A stretch of DNA of 64,000 bases from Clostridium_F caseinilyticum (GCF_046127645.1 NZ_CP175919.1); one strand, 5' to 3'; counted from the first letter of the stretch, positions 35,384-44,713 are shown. Made by a program: numbers and translations. The notes: a model not told the origin generated them from the sequence alone.

Positions 35384-36034
35384 TTATAATTGTATATAAG
35401 GTATCTCTATATAAACACCTTTACCTTCTTCAATTTTTAATCTTAAAATCCCTCTATTACCTTTAAGAGGAATAACCGAATTAAAGTCTATTTTTTCAGA
35501 ATCTCCTGTTATTTCTAAGGATTTTTCCTCGAAGCCTTCAAGCATTGAAACTATTATAGGTGATATAGCAGGAACATCTTTAGTTAATTTAGCGCCTACT
35601 ACTTCTCCTCTGGTCAAAACCTTTTCATTTAATTCTATCAATAAAGAATCTTTAAGCTTCTCAAAATGCATAGGATTCTCCAAGTCTTCTAAAGTTATAA
35701 TATCTCCAGATTTTAAATTATTTTTTAAAACCGCTTTTTCTTCTGGTAATTCTATTTTTATTTTTTTATCTTTACCAAAAGAATTAGGATTTTCTACTAT
35801 ATCTTTAATTAATGGTGTTAATGAATCTATAGTTTTTAATAATTTTGCTCCTATTACTTCTCCTACTTGTAAGCATCCTTCTGGTATAGTCAATAGCCCT
35901 GAATCAACCATATCTGAAAATACATTTGGATCTTCTAAATTGTCTGCAGATAATATAGCACCTTCTTCTGTTCTACAACACACTACTGCAGGTTCATTTT
36001 TTAACTCTTCTGCATGTTCTGCTGACATTGACAT
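35384..36034 (-). CDS. Stand-alone N-terminal module of PrdA (two-module form)
   Basis: A 216-aa protein equal to the first 210 residues of PrdA and no more: module 1 (AVVCCRTEEGAILSADNLED, LLTIPEGCLQVGEVIGAKLL), a Lys-rich linker, module 2 (AVLKNNLKSGDIITLEDLEN) and the final strand GILRLKIEEGKGVYIEIP. The Cys-Cys pair of module 1 is kept. Each module resembles a SAF-like beta fold, by eye. The reductase core and the pyruvoyl Cys are missing. It lies 38 bases after prdC3 and is followed by a terminator, so prdC3 and this gene make a closed two-gene unit. Function not described to my knowledge. Confidence 0.82.
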   Translation of the reverse strand: MSMSAEHAEELKNEPAVVCCRTEEGAILSADNLEDPNVFSDMVDSGLLTIPEGCLQVGEVIGAKLLKTIDSLTPLIKDIVENPNSFGKDKKIKIELPEEKAVLKNNLKSGDIITLEDLENPMHFEKLKDSLLIELNEKVLTRGEVVGAKLTKDVPAISPIIVSMLEGFEEKSLEITGDSEKIDFNSVIPLKGNRGILRLKIEEGKGVYIEIPYIQL

Positions 36035-36072
36035 ATTAATCCATCCCTTTATAATATCATAAATAAATATAA

Positions 36073-37377
36073 TTATTTTTTATCTATTGGAAGTCTTCTT
36101 GTTAATGTATGATCTATTGTTCTAAATACATGATCTGTATGATGATATACTGGAATTCCTAGGTTTGGAGCACAACACATAACTGTATTTGAACAGTCAC
36201 TACAATTTGATATTAATATTCTTTTCGCTCCATCTTTTTTTAATTTCATTATTCCTGCAACCTGTCCTGGACAATCTCCTGGAGTTTTACATTTGTTTGC
36301 TCCCCTTATTTCTTCTACATTCTTACACTTAGTAACACCCACTACTTCTGATTTCATTTTAGAAGCTATATCCCTTAATCTTTCTTCGTTTGCACCACAA
36401 GCACATACTAATAATCCTAATGGCCCTTTATATTCTGGTAATTGTATTGTAACTATTGCTCCACCTGACATTTTAGTTACTACAGATTCTTTTATGTCCC
36501 CAGCTTTTCCTGTATAAGGTCCACCTATTACTACTTCTCCAAATTCCCCATCTATTCCACCACATTCTTCTATCAAGTCATGTATTGGTGTTCCTACTGG
36601 TACATCAAATAATACATTAGGTTTATTACCTGTTTTTAACTTACCTATTATTGTTATGTCTTTATCTATAACAGGCTTTCTTTCCTCTACTGCTCTTGTT
36701 ATATTTGCTAGAGTTTCTCCATTAATTACAACACATTTTGCTTCTAATGGAAGTTGAGTTGGTTCTAACCACTTTCCTAATATAGCGTGAATTATAGCTC
36801 TTTCTTCTCCCATTGGATATATATCTTGAAGCTCTTTTACTTCTATATCAGAAATTCCTTTTAAATGATCTTTTAATATTTTTATAGCATTTTCATGCTT
36901 ACCTTTTATTGCTATATATCCTTTTGGAGCATTAGTTACTTTCATAGCATATCTTAATCCCTTAATTACTGTATCAGGATCTTTTTCTATAAATGCTATA
37001 TTATGACGTAGTGCTGGTTCACATTCTACACAATTTGCTATAACATAACCATCTTTCATATCTGCTTTTAATTTTATATGTGTTGGAAATCCAGCTCCAC
37101 CAGCTCCAACTATACCTGCTTCAGCAATAGTCTCTAGAATATCCTCACAGTCTTTAATTTTAACAAAATCTTTTGATTGATTTTCATTTGCTTTTATTAT
37201 TATTTCTGCATCTGTAATTTTTTCAACTACACCAGACACACTTGTATGTATTTTAGCACCCAATCCATTAGGTTCAGCTATACATTCTCCTCTTTTAACT
37301 TCTTGTCCTTTTTTAACACATGCTACATCAGGCCCTCCTACATGCATCTTTAAAGGAAACTTGTACATTTTTTCCAT
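36073..37377 (-). CDS. PrdC-like electron-transfer protein, Cys form (PrdC3)
   Basis: A 434-aa RnfC-like paralogue of PrdC. The Sec codon is replaced by Cys (TGT): CKTPGDCPGQVAGIMKLKK, and the hairpin that follows Sec in prdC1 and prdC2 is absent. It keeps MHVGGPDVACVKKGQEVKRG, GIVGAGGAGFPTHIKLK, ANCVECEPALRHN, ACGANEERLRDIA, NCSDCSNTVMCCAPNLG (with an extra Cys-Cys) and RTIDHTLTRRLP. No sigma-54 promoter was found in the 314 bases upstream. Its only operon partner is the PrdA-N gene downstream. It probably carries electrons but the acceptor is unknown. Confidence 0.85.
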   Translation of the reverse strand: MEKMYKFPLKMHVGGPDVACVKKGQEVKRGECIAEPNGLGAKIHTSVSGVVEKITDAEIIIKANENQSKDFVKIKDCEDILETIAEAGIVGAGGAGFPTHIKLKADMKDGYVIANCVECEPALRHNIAFIEKDPDTVIKGLRYAMKVTNAPKGYIAIKGKHENAIKILKDHLKGISDIEVKELQDIYPMGEERAIIHAILGKWLEPTQLPLEAKCVVINGETLANITRAVEERKPVIDKDITIIGKLKTGNKPNVLFDVPVGTPIHDLIEECGGIDGEFGEVVIGGPYTGKAGDIKESVVTKMSGGAIVTIQLPEYKGPLGLLVCACGANEERLRDIASKMKSEVVGVTKCKNVEEIRGANKCKTPGDCPGQVAGIMKLKKDGAKRILISNCSDCSNTVMCCAPNLGIPVYHHTDHVFRTIDHTLTRRLPIDKK

Positions 37378-37656
37378 ATTATTACCCCCTGTATTTTTTC
37401 TTTACAATATTCATTATAAAAACAAAATAACAGTTTTACTACTAAAAACTGCATATATAAAATTATTCTATAAGATATCATATTGCTATAAGTAAAACTT
37501 ATAAGATCTATAAATTTTATAAATAAATTTTTAACAAAGTTTTCAATCTTATATCTATACAATAGGATTAATTCCACAAATTTAATATAATCTCTATTAT
37601 TTTAATATATGATTTTATAAATAATTTTTCCTGCATATATTTTACTTTAACTAAAA
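37378..37656. other. Upstream region of prdC3
   Basis: AT-rich, with no gene and no -24/-12 promoter. Only the preceding unit's terminator at 37657-37682 is recognisable. Confidence 0.4.
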
Positions 37657-37682
37657 AAACAAAGGCATAAAAGCCTTTGTTT
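37657..37682 (-). terminator. Terminator of the prdC4-PrdA-N4 unit
   Basis: Arms AAACAAAGGC / GCCTTTGTTT with a six-base loop, nine bases past the stop at 37692, then TTTTT on the minus strand. Confidence 0.85.
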
Positions 37683-37691
37683 TCTAATTTT

Positions 37692-38120
37692 TTATAGAGG
37701 AAGTTCTATATTTATTCCTTTTCCTTCTTCTATTTTTATTCTAAGAACTCCACCTTCAACAGAAGCTACTCCACAATCTTCTGAACAAACTTCTTGTGCT
37801 TCTATAACTTCTACAACCTCTTCAGATTTAGGTGATTCTTGTTTACTTTCTTCTGCTCCACCAATTTCTTTATATCCTTCAACTATAGCTGGAGTTAATG
37901 GTGTTAATGAATCTATAGTTTTTAATAATTTTGCTCCTATTACTTGACCTACTTTTAAGTTATCTTCTGGTATAGTTAATAGTCCAGAATCAACCATATC
38001 TGGGAATATATCTGGATCTTCTAAGTTATCTGCAGATAATATTGTTCCTTCCTCTGTTCTACAACAAACTACTGCTGATTCATTTTTTAATTCTTCTGCA
38101 TGTTCTGCTGACATTGACAT
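37692..38120 (-). CDS. Stand-alone N-terminal module of PrdA (one-module form)
   Basis: A 142-aa protein with one PrdA module (AVVCCRTEEGTILSADNLED, LLTIPEDNLKVGQVIGAKLL, SLTPLTPAIVEG), an acidic linker containing VCSEDCGVASVEGG, and the closing strand GVLRIKIEEGKGINIELPL. Compared with PrdA it lacks module 2 and the whole reductase. It has an additional Cys pair in the linker. It begins 37 bases after prdC4 and ends at a strong terminator. Its closeness to the PrdA N terminus suggests the module is the docking site for PrdC; that is inference. Confidence 0.82.
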   Translation of the reverse strand: MSMSAEHAEELKNESAVVCCRTEEGTILSADNLEDPDIFPDMVDSGLLTIPEDNLKVGQVIGAKLLKTIDSLTPLTPAIVEGYKEIGGAEESKQESPKSEEVVEVIEAQEVCSEDCGVASVEGGVLRIKIEEGKGINIELPL

Positions 38121-38157
38121 AATAATATACCTCCTAAGTTTAAATATAATTTTATTT

Positions 38158-39462
38158 TTAGAGCTTCTCTTTTGGAAGTCTCCTTGTTAACTTATAACCT
38201 ACAGTTCTAAATACATGGTCTGTCTGATGGTAAACAGGCAGTTTCATTTTTGGAGCTATGCCCATAACAGTATTAGAACAATCACTACAATTAGCTATTA
38301 TTATCCTTTGTGCTCCTTTACTCTTTAAATACATAACAGCAGCAGCTTGACCTGGACATTTACCCGGAGTTTTACATTTATAAGATCCTTTAACCTCTAC
38401 TACATTTTTACACTTAGTTATAGCTACTACTTCTGATTTCATTTTATGAGCTATGTCTTTTAATCTATCTTCATTTCCGGCACAAGCACAAACTAAGAGC
38501 CCTACTGGTCCTTTATATTCTGGTAATTCTATAGTTACTGTTACTCCACCTGAAGTCTTTGTTATTACAGAACTTTCTATATCTTCTGGTAATCCAGTAT
38601 AGGGTCCTCCTACAATAATTTCTCCATATTTTCCATCTATGCCTCCGCAGATTTCTATCATATCTTTCATAGACTTTCCTATAGGTTCTTGTAAAAACAC
38701 ATGTGGACCAATACCTTTTTTTAACTTTCCCATGAGAGTTATGTCTTTATCTATAACTGGCTTTCCATCCTCTACTGCTCTAGTTATATTTGCTAAAGTC
38801 TCTACATTTAAAACTACACAATTAGCCTCTATAGGTATTTGTGTGGGTGATAACCATTCACCAAATATGGAATGTATCAAAGCTCTCTCTTCTCCAGAAG
38901 GATATATATCTATTACTTCTTTTATTTCTATATTTTGTTCACTTTTTAAATATTCTCTAAATGTTTCTATAGCTTTTTTACGTTTTCCTTTTATTCCTAT
39001 ATAAGCCTTTTTTGCATTAGTAGCTTTCATAGCATACTTTATACCTTTTATTATAAGTTCTGGATTATCTTCTGCTAAATATATATTATGATGTAAGGTT
39101 GGCTCACATTCTGCACAATTAGCTATTATATATCCTTCAGGTATATTAGCTTTTAATTTAACATGAGTTGGGAAACCAGCTCCACCTGACCCTACTATTC
39201 CAGCTTCATAAACCATATCTACAATACTATTACATTTCTTTATCTTAACAAAATCTTTATTTTGTTTTTCTGAAGCTTCTATTAATATTTCTTTGTCTGT
39301 TATTTTGAAAACCTTACCAGATACACTAGTATGAATTTTCGCCCCCAATCCATTAGGCTCTGCTATAATCTGCCCTCTTTCTACAAATTGCCCCTCTTTA
39401 ACACAGGCTACACTAGGTGCACCTATATGCATTTTAAGATAAAACTTGTATAAATTTGACAT
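38158..39462 (-). CDS. PrdC-like electron-transfer protein, Cys form (PrdC4)
   Basis: A 434-aa RnfC-like paralogue, the most diverged of the four. Cys replaces Sec (CKTPGKCPGQAAAVMYLKS) and the SECIS-like hairpin is broken. It keeps MHIGAPSVACVKEGQFVERG, GIVGSGGAGFPTHVKLK (Ser for Ala), ANCAECEPTLHHN, VCACAGNEDRLKDIA and NCSDCSNTVMGIAPKMKLPV. ATG 39460-39462 follows AAGGAG; an ATG eight codons earlier lacks one. It lies 169 bases from prdR, so it may be read with it. No sigma-54 promoter was found. Confidence 0.85.
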   Translation of the reverse strand: MSNLYKFYLKMHIGAPSVACVKEGQFVERGQIIAEPNGLGAKIHTSVSGKVFKITDKEILIEASEKQNKDFVKIKKCNSIVDMVYEAGIVGSGGAGFPTHVKLKANIPEGYIIANCAECEPTLHHNIYLAEDNPELIIKGIKYAMKATNAKKAYIGIKGKRKKAIETFREYLKSEQNIEIKEVIDIYPSGEERALIHSIFGEWLSPTQIPIEANCVVLNVETLANITRAVEDGKPVIDKDITLMGKLKKGIGPHVFLQEPIGKSMKDMIEICGGIDGKYGEIIVGGPYTGLPEDIESSVITKTSGGVTVTIELPEYKGPVGLLVCACAGNEDRLKDIAHKMKSEVVAITKCKNVVEVKGSYKCKTPGKCPGQAAAVMYLKSKGAQRIIIANCSDCSNTVMGIAPKMKLPVYHQTDHVFRTVGYKLTRRLPKEKL

Positions 39463-39631
39463 TTTATCACTCCTTAGGAAATTCACATTTATTATGATAT
39501 CATATTTTGACTATTGTAACAATAAATAATAGAAATATGTCAATAACAATATATTATATAACAATACATATTTATTTATTATACTTATTATACTTTAAAC
39601 TTTTCAACATTATACAAAAATCATTTTTAAT

Positions 39632-41386
39632 TTAAATTAAATTATATTGATTTAATTTATAATATAAAGTACTTCTTTTTATATTAAGTATTTCTGCTGC
39701 TTTCTTTTTATTTCCTTTAGTTATTTCCATTACTTCCTTTATTATCTTTTTTTCTGTATTTTTAACTACTTCATTCAAATCATATCTATGATGAGATTCT
39801 CCTTCAATTTCTTCTACATCTTGTACTATATGTCTAGGCACAGAAGATACAGTTACTTCTCCATTAGTTGATAAAACTACCATTCTTTCTACCACGTTTT
39901 TTAACTGCCTTATATTTCCTTCCCACTTATATGAGCATAAAATATTATAGACTTCTTTATCTATAGTGTTTATCTTTATACCTTCCTTATCTGATATTTG
40001 ATTTATAAATAAATCTATAAAATCTTTAATATCATCTCTTCTTTCTCTTAAAGGTGGTAACTCTATATGCACTACTGCAAATCTATAAAATAAGTCTTCT
40101 CTAAAAGTATTGTCCTTTATCATAGACTGCAAATCTCTATTAGTTGCAGCTAAAATTCTACAATTAACCTTTATTCCCTTTTGACTACCTATTCTATAAA
40201 CTACACCATCTTGTAGAACTCTTAACAGTTTAGCTTGCATACTAAGAGGCATGTCCCCTATTTCATCTAAAAATAAGGTACCATTATTGGCAAATTCAAA
40301 TTTACCTATCTTACCTTCTTTTAATGAACCTGTAAAAGTTCCCCCTACATACCCAAACAATTCACTTTCAAAAAGATTTTCGGGTATAGCACTACAGTTT
40401 ATAGCTACAAAATTTCCAGTTCTTCCACTAGCTTTATGTATAGCTTTTGCAAAAACCTCTTTACCTGTTCCACTTTCTCCTGTAATAAGAACACTAGCAG
40501 AGGTAGGTGCTACTTTTTTAGCTATAGCAATATTTTCTATTATCTTTTGACTCTTACCTATAATAGAGGAAAAACTATAATTCGAAGCTATTTCTTTTTT
40601 ATATGCGCTTTCAAAAAATTCTACTTTCTTTTTTTCCTGCATAAGCTCTTTAGATAAAGATATTACTTCTGTTATATCTCTGTCTGTGGATGCTACTGCT
40701 ATTAATTTATTTTTACTATTAAATATAGGTACAGCACTTAATATAACAGTTTTACCTGGAGAAGGCTCATTGTTTACATTAGTTATTTTTCTAGGTTTTT
40801 TTAAGACTTTTAATATTAAAGCATTGGGAAAAAAGACTCCTAAATACTTCCCTATTATTTCTTCCCTCTTCACTCCATATAAATCTTCCGAACTTTTATT
40901 CCAATATATTACTACACCTTTGTTATTTGTTATACAAACTGCCTCATGCATATTCTCTAAAATTCTATCTTGAAGGGTATATAGTTCTTCCACATTTGTA
41001 TATAGCTCATTATTCAAATCATCTAAATATACTATTCCCATTATCTTCTTATTATGAATTATAGGTAATCTTTCTATTTTATTTTTAACCATTATATTTC
41101 TAGCAGAAATAATTGATTTTCCCTCTGAAATTGTTATTACTTCTCTTTTAATATAATTTTCTAAATTATCGTCAAAAACGTCACCATTATTTTGTAATTC
41201 GTATAAATCATTTTTAGTAAATATACCTATAATATTGTCCTCTTCATCTACTATAAGAACTTCATCTTTATAAAGTTTAGCCATTTTGTTAAAAGCATCT
41301 GATATTGTTTCATTTTTAAATACCTTTATAAACTCTGTCTTCATTACATTTTTTACAGTATAAATTAATTCTATAGAACTATTCAT
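39632..41386 (-). CDS. prdR: Sigma-54-dependent activator PrdR (CBS-PAS-AAA+-Fis)
   Basis: A 584-aa regulator. Two CBS domains (about 12-130), a PAS domain (about 140-245), an AAA+ sigma-54 interaction domain (about 272-505) with Walker A GESGTGKE at 303-310 and Walker B FLDE at 372-375, and a Fis-type helix-turn-helix at the end (GNKKKAAEILNIKRSTLYYKL). The sigma-54-contacting loop reads GTFTGS (349-354) instead of the usual GAFTGA. CBS domains may bind an adenine nucleotide or S-adenosyl compound; PAS a small ligand, perhaps proline. ATG 41384-41386 has GGAGG upstream. It most likely activates the two sigma-54 prd promoters. Confidence 0.93.
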   Translation of the reverse strand: MNSSIELIYTVKNVMKTEFIKVFKNETISDAFNKMAKLYKDEVLIVDEEDNIIGIFTKNDLYELQNNGDVFDDNLENYIKREVITISEGKSIISARNIMVKNKIERLPIIHNKKIMGIVYLDDLNNELYTNVEELYTLQDRILENMHEAVCITNNKGVVIYWNKSSEDLYGVKREEIIGKYLGVFFPNALILKVLKKPRKITNVNNEPSPGKTVILSAVPIFNSKNKLIAVASTDRDITEVISLSKELMQEKKKVEFFESAYKKEIASNYSFSSIIGKSQKIIENIAIAKKVAPTSASVLITGESGTGKEVFAKAIHKASGRTGNFVAINCSAIPENLFESELFGYVGGTFTGSLKEGKIGKFEFANNGTLFLDEIGDMPLSMQAKLLRVLQDGVVYRIGSQKGIKVNCRILAATNRDLQSMIKDNTFREDLFYRFAVVHIELPPLRERRDDIKDFIDLFINQISDKEGIKINTIDKEVYNILCSYKWEGNIRQLKNVVERMVVLSTNGEVTVSSVPRHIVQDVEEIEGESHHRYDLNEVVKNTEKKIIKEVMEITKGNKKKAAEILNIKRSTLYYKLNQYNLI

Positions 41387-41720
41387 ATTATATTCCTCCA
41401 ATGTACCATAAACATAATATATGTTTGTGTATAGCAGGCTGTGTTTATGGTATCATATAGTATATATATATTTTAACATAATTAATTAATATTTAATCAT
41501 TATAAAATTATTTCATAAACTTTTACTTATAAAATGTTATTATAACTCACACACTTACATATTATAATAATTTTTATTATATATAAAAATAAAGTTTTTT
41601 AATAAGATAATTTATATAATTTCTAGTAGCTATAAAGATATTAAGGGCAAACAAAAAATTTTTAGAAATATTATTATATTAATCCCAGCACAATACTAAC
41701 TTTAAAAAGGATTGATTTTA
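41387..41720. other. Divergent control region prdR / tmcAL
   Basis: No gene is seen. The prdR side carries the nested inverted repeat annotated at 41404-41452. The remainder is AT-rich without a certain promoter. Confidence 0.45.
41404..41452 (-). promoter_or_regulatory. Nested inverted repeats in the prdR leader
   Basis: Perfect 11-base arms TACCATAAACA (41404-41414) and TGTTTATGGTA (41442-41452). Inside, AAACATA-ATA-TATGTTT (41410-41426) is a second palindrome that shares bases with the outer left arm, so the two folds exclude each other in RNA. It ends 17 bases before the prdR start, next to the ribosome site. Could be an operator or an RNA switch. Confidence 0.45.
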
Positions 41721-42950
41721 ATGAACGTATCTGCAATTATCGTGGAATATAACCCAATGCATAAAGGACATCTATATCACATAAAAAGAACAAAAGAATT
41801 AACAAATTGTGATGCTTTAATTTGTATAATGAGCGGCAACTTTGTTCAAAGAGGATTTCCTTCTATTCTAGATAAATGGACTAAAGCTGATATAGCACTA
41901 TCTAATGGAGTAGACTTAGTTTTAGAATTACCTACATTATATAGTCTTTCTTCTGCAGAGTTTTTTTCTTTTGGGGCTATAAGCATTTTAAATAATTTAA
42001 ATGTAGTAAATAATATTTGTTTTGGAAGTGAAGTAGGAAATATTAAAAATTTAAATAATATAGCAAAAACAATTTTAGATGAACCTTTAGAATATAAAAA
42101 TCTTTTAAAAAATTATTTAGATAAAGGTTTATCTTTTGCTAAAGCTAGAAATTTAGCTTTAGTAGAATTAAATAAAGATAGTAAAATTATACAGGAAGAT
42201 ATAAATAAGATACTATCTTTATCTAATAATATTTTAGGAATAGAGTATTTAAAATCTTTAATGTTACTTAATAGTTCAATAAAACCATTCACTATAACTA
42301 GGAAGGGATCAAATTATACAGATGAAAACTTACATCAAGAATATTCTAGTGCTTCCTCTATAAGAAAATATTTGAAAGAAAATAAAAATATTGATGTTCT
42401 AAAAGATTTTTTACCTTTAGAAGCATTTTTAGAATTAAAAAAATTAATTTCAAAAGGTTATAACTTTTCTATGGAAGATTCTATGACTAATTATATAAGA
42501 TACAAACATATTTCTGGATATAAAAATTTACACAATCTTATTGATGTTTCAGAAGGATTAGATAATAGAATATATAAAGCATTAGACAAAAATTTCACAT
42601 ATGATATTTTAGTAAAAGAAATAAAAAGCAAAAGATATGCCTATAGTCGTATAAGTAGAATTCTGTGTCAATATTTCATAGGTTTTGAAAACTATGATCT
42701 AAGTTCTTTACTTAAAAGCACTCCAAACTATATAAGAGTTTTAGCCTCTAACGAAAAAGGCTTAAAGGTATTAAAACAAATAAAAAAACATTCTTCCACC
42801 AATATATATACAAAAATACCTAAAAACACTACAACTTTTCTAAATTTAGATATACAAGCTACTAATGCTTATTCTATGTTAAATAATAACATAAAATTTA
42901 ATGAAGATTATTTTAGAAGTCCCACTATAATAAAAAATACTATTTATTAA
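41721..42950 (+). CDS. tmcAL: tRNA(Met) cytidine acetate ligase TmcAL (YlbM family)
   Basis: A 409-aa enzyme that acetylates the wobble cytidine of elongator tRNA(Met) using acetate and ATP. It begins MNVSAIIVEYNPMHKGHLYHI, a nucleotidyltransferase signature, then IMSGNFVQRGFPSILDKWTKADIAL and ELPTLYSLSSAEFFSFGAI, all characteristic. ATG 41721-41723 has AAAAGG upstream; an ATG three codons earlier does not. First of two plus-strand genes, divergent from prdR. Confidence 0.93.
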   Translation: MNVSAIIVEYNPMHKGHLYHIKRTKELTNCDALICIMSGNFVQRGFPSILDKWTKADIALSNGVDLVLELPTLYSLSSAEFFSFGAISILNNLNVVNNICFGSEVGNIKNLNNIAKTILDEPLEYKNLLKNYLDKGLSFAKARNLALVELNKDSKIIQEDINKILSLSNNILGIEYLKSLMLLNSSIKPFTITRKGSNYTDENLHQEYSSASSIRKYLKENKNIDVLKDFLPLEAFLELKKLISKGYNFSMEDSMTNYIRYKHISGYKNLHNLIDVSEGLDNRIYKALDKNFTYDILVKEIKSKRYAYSRISRILCQYFIGFENYDLSSLLKSTPNYIRVLASNEKGLKVLKQIKKHSSTNIYTKIPKNTTTFLNLDIQATNAYSMLNNNIKFNEDYFRSPTIIKNTIY

Positions 42951-43009
42951 TGTAATAATATTTAATTTTAAAAATATAATTATAATAAATCAATTATAGG
43001 AGCCCTATA

Positions 43010-44176
43010 GTGACTTTATTTTTTTATATAATGTTATTTTTAATACTTATTTTATTATTTAAACTTTTAAAAAACGAAAATATAATTATAACTTTTTTAT
43101 GTTCAATTATAATAATATATATTATTATAGCTCCTAAATTTTGCATAGAAGCTACATTATCTGGGGCTAAGTTATTCTTTTATAAGGTTTTTCCTTCTCT
43201 ATTTCCTTTTGTAATACTTACAAACATAATAATAAATTATGGTGGAGTACATATATATTCTAAAATATTTGGCAAAATTTTATGTACACCTCTAAGATTA
43301 AAAAAAGAATGTAGCTTTCCTTTGATAATAAGTTCCCTTTGTGGATATCCTTTAGGAGCCAAGTATTCCTGTGATCTTTATCAAAATGGGGATATTAATT
43401 TTTCTACATTAGAAAGGCTTATAAATATAGCCTCTAATGCTGGCCCTTTATTTATCATTGGATCTGTAGGTACTTCTATGCTAGGTAATCCTTATGCTGG
43501 ATATATATTGCTCTTATCAAATTATATTTCTTGTATTATAATAGGTATTATTTTACCCAACAGAAGTACTAAAATGTATAGGGATTTTAAAGAAAATTTT
43601 AAAATATCAAATAAGAACATAGGTGAATCTTTAAAAAATAGCATTGAGGGTGCTATAAAAACTTGTATAAGTGTGGCAGGATTTGTAATACTGTTCTCTT
43701 TATTGCTTAGCATAATAAAAAACAATTTTATTTTTAAATTTTTGCTAAATAATCTATGCATTTATTTTAACATAGATAAAAACCTAATAGAAGGATTCCT
43801 ATTAGGTTTAGTAGAAATGACCAATGGATGTTATTTAATTTCCACAAGCTCTATTGATATATCTAAAAAATTAATATTAATAAGCTTTTTATTAGCTTTT
43901 AGCGGATTTTCTATAATATCTCAAGTTTATTCTTTTACTTATAAACAAGGTGTAAATATTAAAAGATATATAAAAATTAAATTTATGCAAGGAATTATAG
44001 CTTCTATAACCTGCTTTGTTTTATATAAAATTCCTATATTCTCCATGTATTTAGATGCTTTTACAGACAAAGGCCCTAATATAATTTTAAGTAATAATTT
44101 ATTGTTTATATTTATCTTATTACTTTTAATTGTACCTTTAATGATACATTATATAAAATCTTTAAATAAAATTTAA
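43010..44176 (+). CDS. ylbJ: Sporulation integral membrane protein YlbJ
   Basis: A 388-aa membrane protein with about eight hydrophobic segments, of the YlbJ/gate-domain family needed for spore maturation in Bacillus. Landmarks: ATLSGAKLFFYKVFPSLFPFVIL, LCGYPLGAKYSCDLYQ, NAGPLFIIGSVGTSMLG and a second gate-like LEGFLLGLVEMTNGCYLIS, FLLAFSGFSIISQVYSF. GTG start at 43010 has ATAGGAG upstream. The stop abuts, with no gap, the stop of the convergent gene at 44177. Confidence 0.9.
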   Translation: MTLFFYIMLFLILILLFKLLKNENIIITFLCSIIIIYIIIAPKFCIEATLSGAKLFFYKVFPSLFPFVILTNIIINYGGVHIYSKIFGKILCTPLRLKKECSFPLIISSLCGYPLGAKYSCDLYQNGDINFSTLERLINIASNAGPLFIIGSVGTSMLGNPYAGYILLLSNYISCIIIGIILPNRSTKMYRDFKENFKISNKNIGESLKNSIEGAIKTCISVAGFVILFSLLLSIIKNNFIFKFLLNNLCIYFNIDKNLIEGFLLGLVEMTNGCYLISTSSIDISKKLILISFLLAFSGFSIISQVYSFTYKQGVNIKRYIKIKFMQGIIASITCFVLYKIPIFSMYLDAFTDKGPNIILSNNLLFIFILLLLIVPLMIHYIKSLNKI

Positions 44177-44701
44177 TTATTTTATATTTCTTAATTCTTT
44201 TATATTTTCCCTTATAGTATCTGTTTTTAAATCTACACTTTCTTCTAAAGAAGCCGCAAAGGCTTCTAAATTTTTTCTTAATATATTCATCATTTGTTGA
44301 GATTTTTCTTCGATTTCTCTATCTAAATCCGTTAATAATTCATCTGCATAGTCCCTGGCCCCTACTCGTATATATTTAGATTCTTTTTCCGCATTTTTTA
44401 TTATAGCTTCCGCCTTAATATTTGCTTCTCTTGTTATGTTATGATTTTCTATTTGCTTTTTAAACATTATTATATTTTCTTTTTTAATATGTTCTGCTTC
44501 TTCCATAGCTTCATTTAATATTCTTTCTTTTTCGTCACATATCCATTGAGCCTTTTTAAATTCATCCGGAAGACAATTTATTATCTTATCTATCACTTCT
44601 AGGGACTCTTTCTTATTTATAGTAACCTTTCCTGTTAAAGGAATACTTGAACCTGATTCTATTAGTTCTTCTAAATATGATAAAAGCTTAATAACATCCA
44701 T
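44177..44701 (-). CDS. Coiled-coil protein of unknown function
   Basis: A 174-aa charged, helical protein. The N terminus (MDVIKLLSYLEELIESGSSIPLTGK) is followed by a long coiled coil (about 60-170) rich in Glu, Lys and Ala. It is a conserved clostridial gene beside coaD, often labelled ATPase, but I see no P-loop. ATP-synthase-b-like or DivIVA-like scaffolding is possible. It starts 12 bases past coaD and ends flush against ylbJ. Confidence 0.75.
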   Translation of the reverse strand: MDVIKLLSYLEELIESGSSIPLTGKVTINKKESLEVIDKIINCLPDEFKKAQWICDEKERILNEAMEEAEHIKKENIIMFKKQIENHNITREANIKAEAIIKNAEKESKYIRVGARDYADELLTDLDREIEEKSQQMMNILRKNLEAFAASLEESVDLKTDTIRENIKELRNIK

Positions 44702-44713
44702 TAAGTAACCCTC

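Noticed and set aside
37378..39631. Sigma-54 promoters upstream of prdC3 and prdC4
   Set aside because: I looked for GG-N10-GC with TTGGC or TTGC on the minus strand upstream of both genes and found none acceptable.
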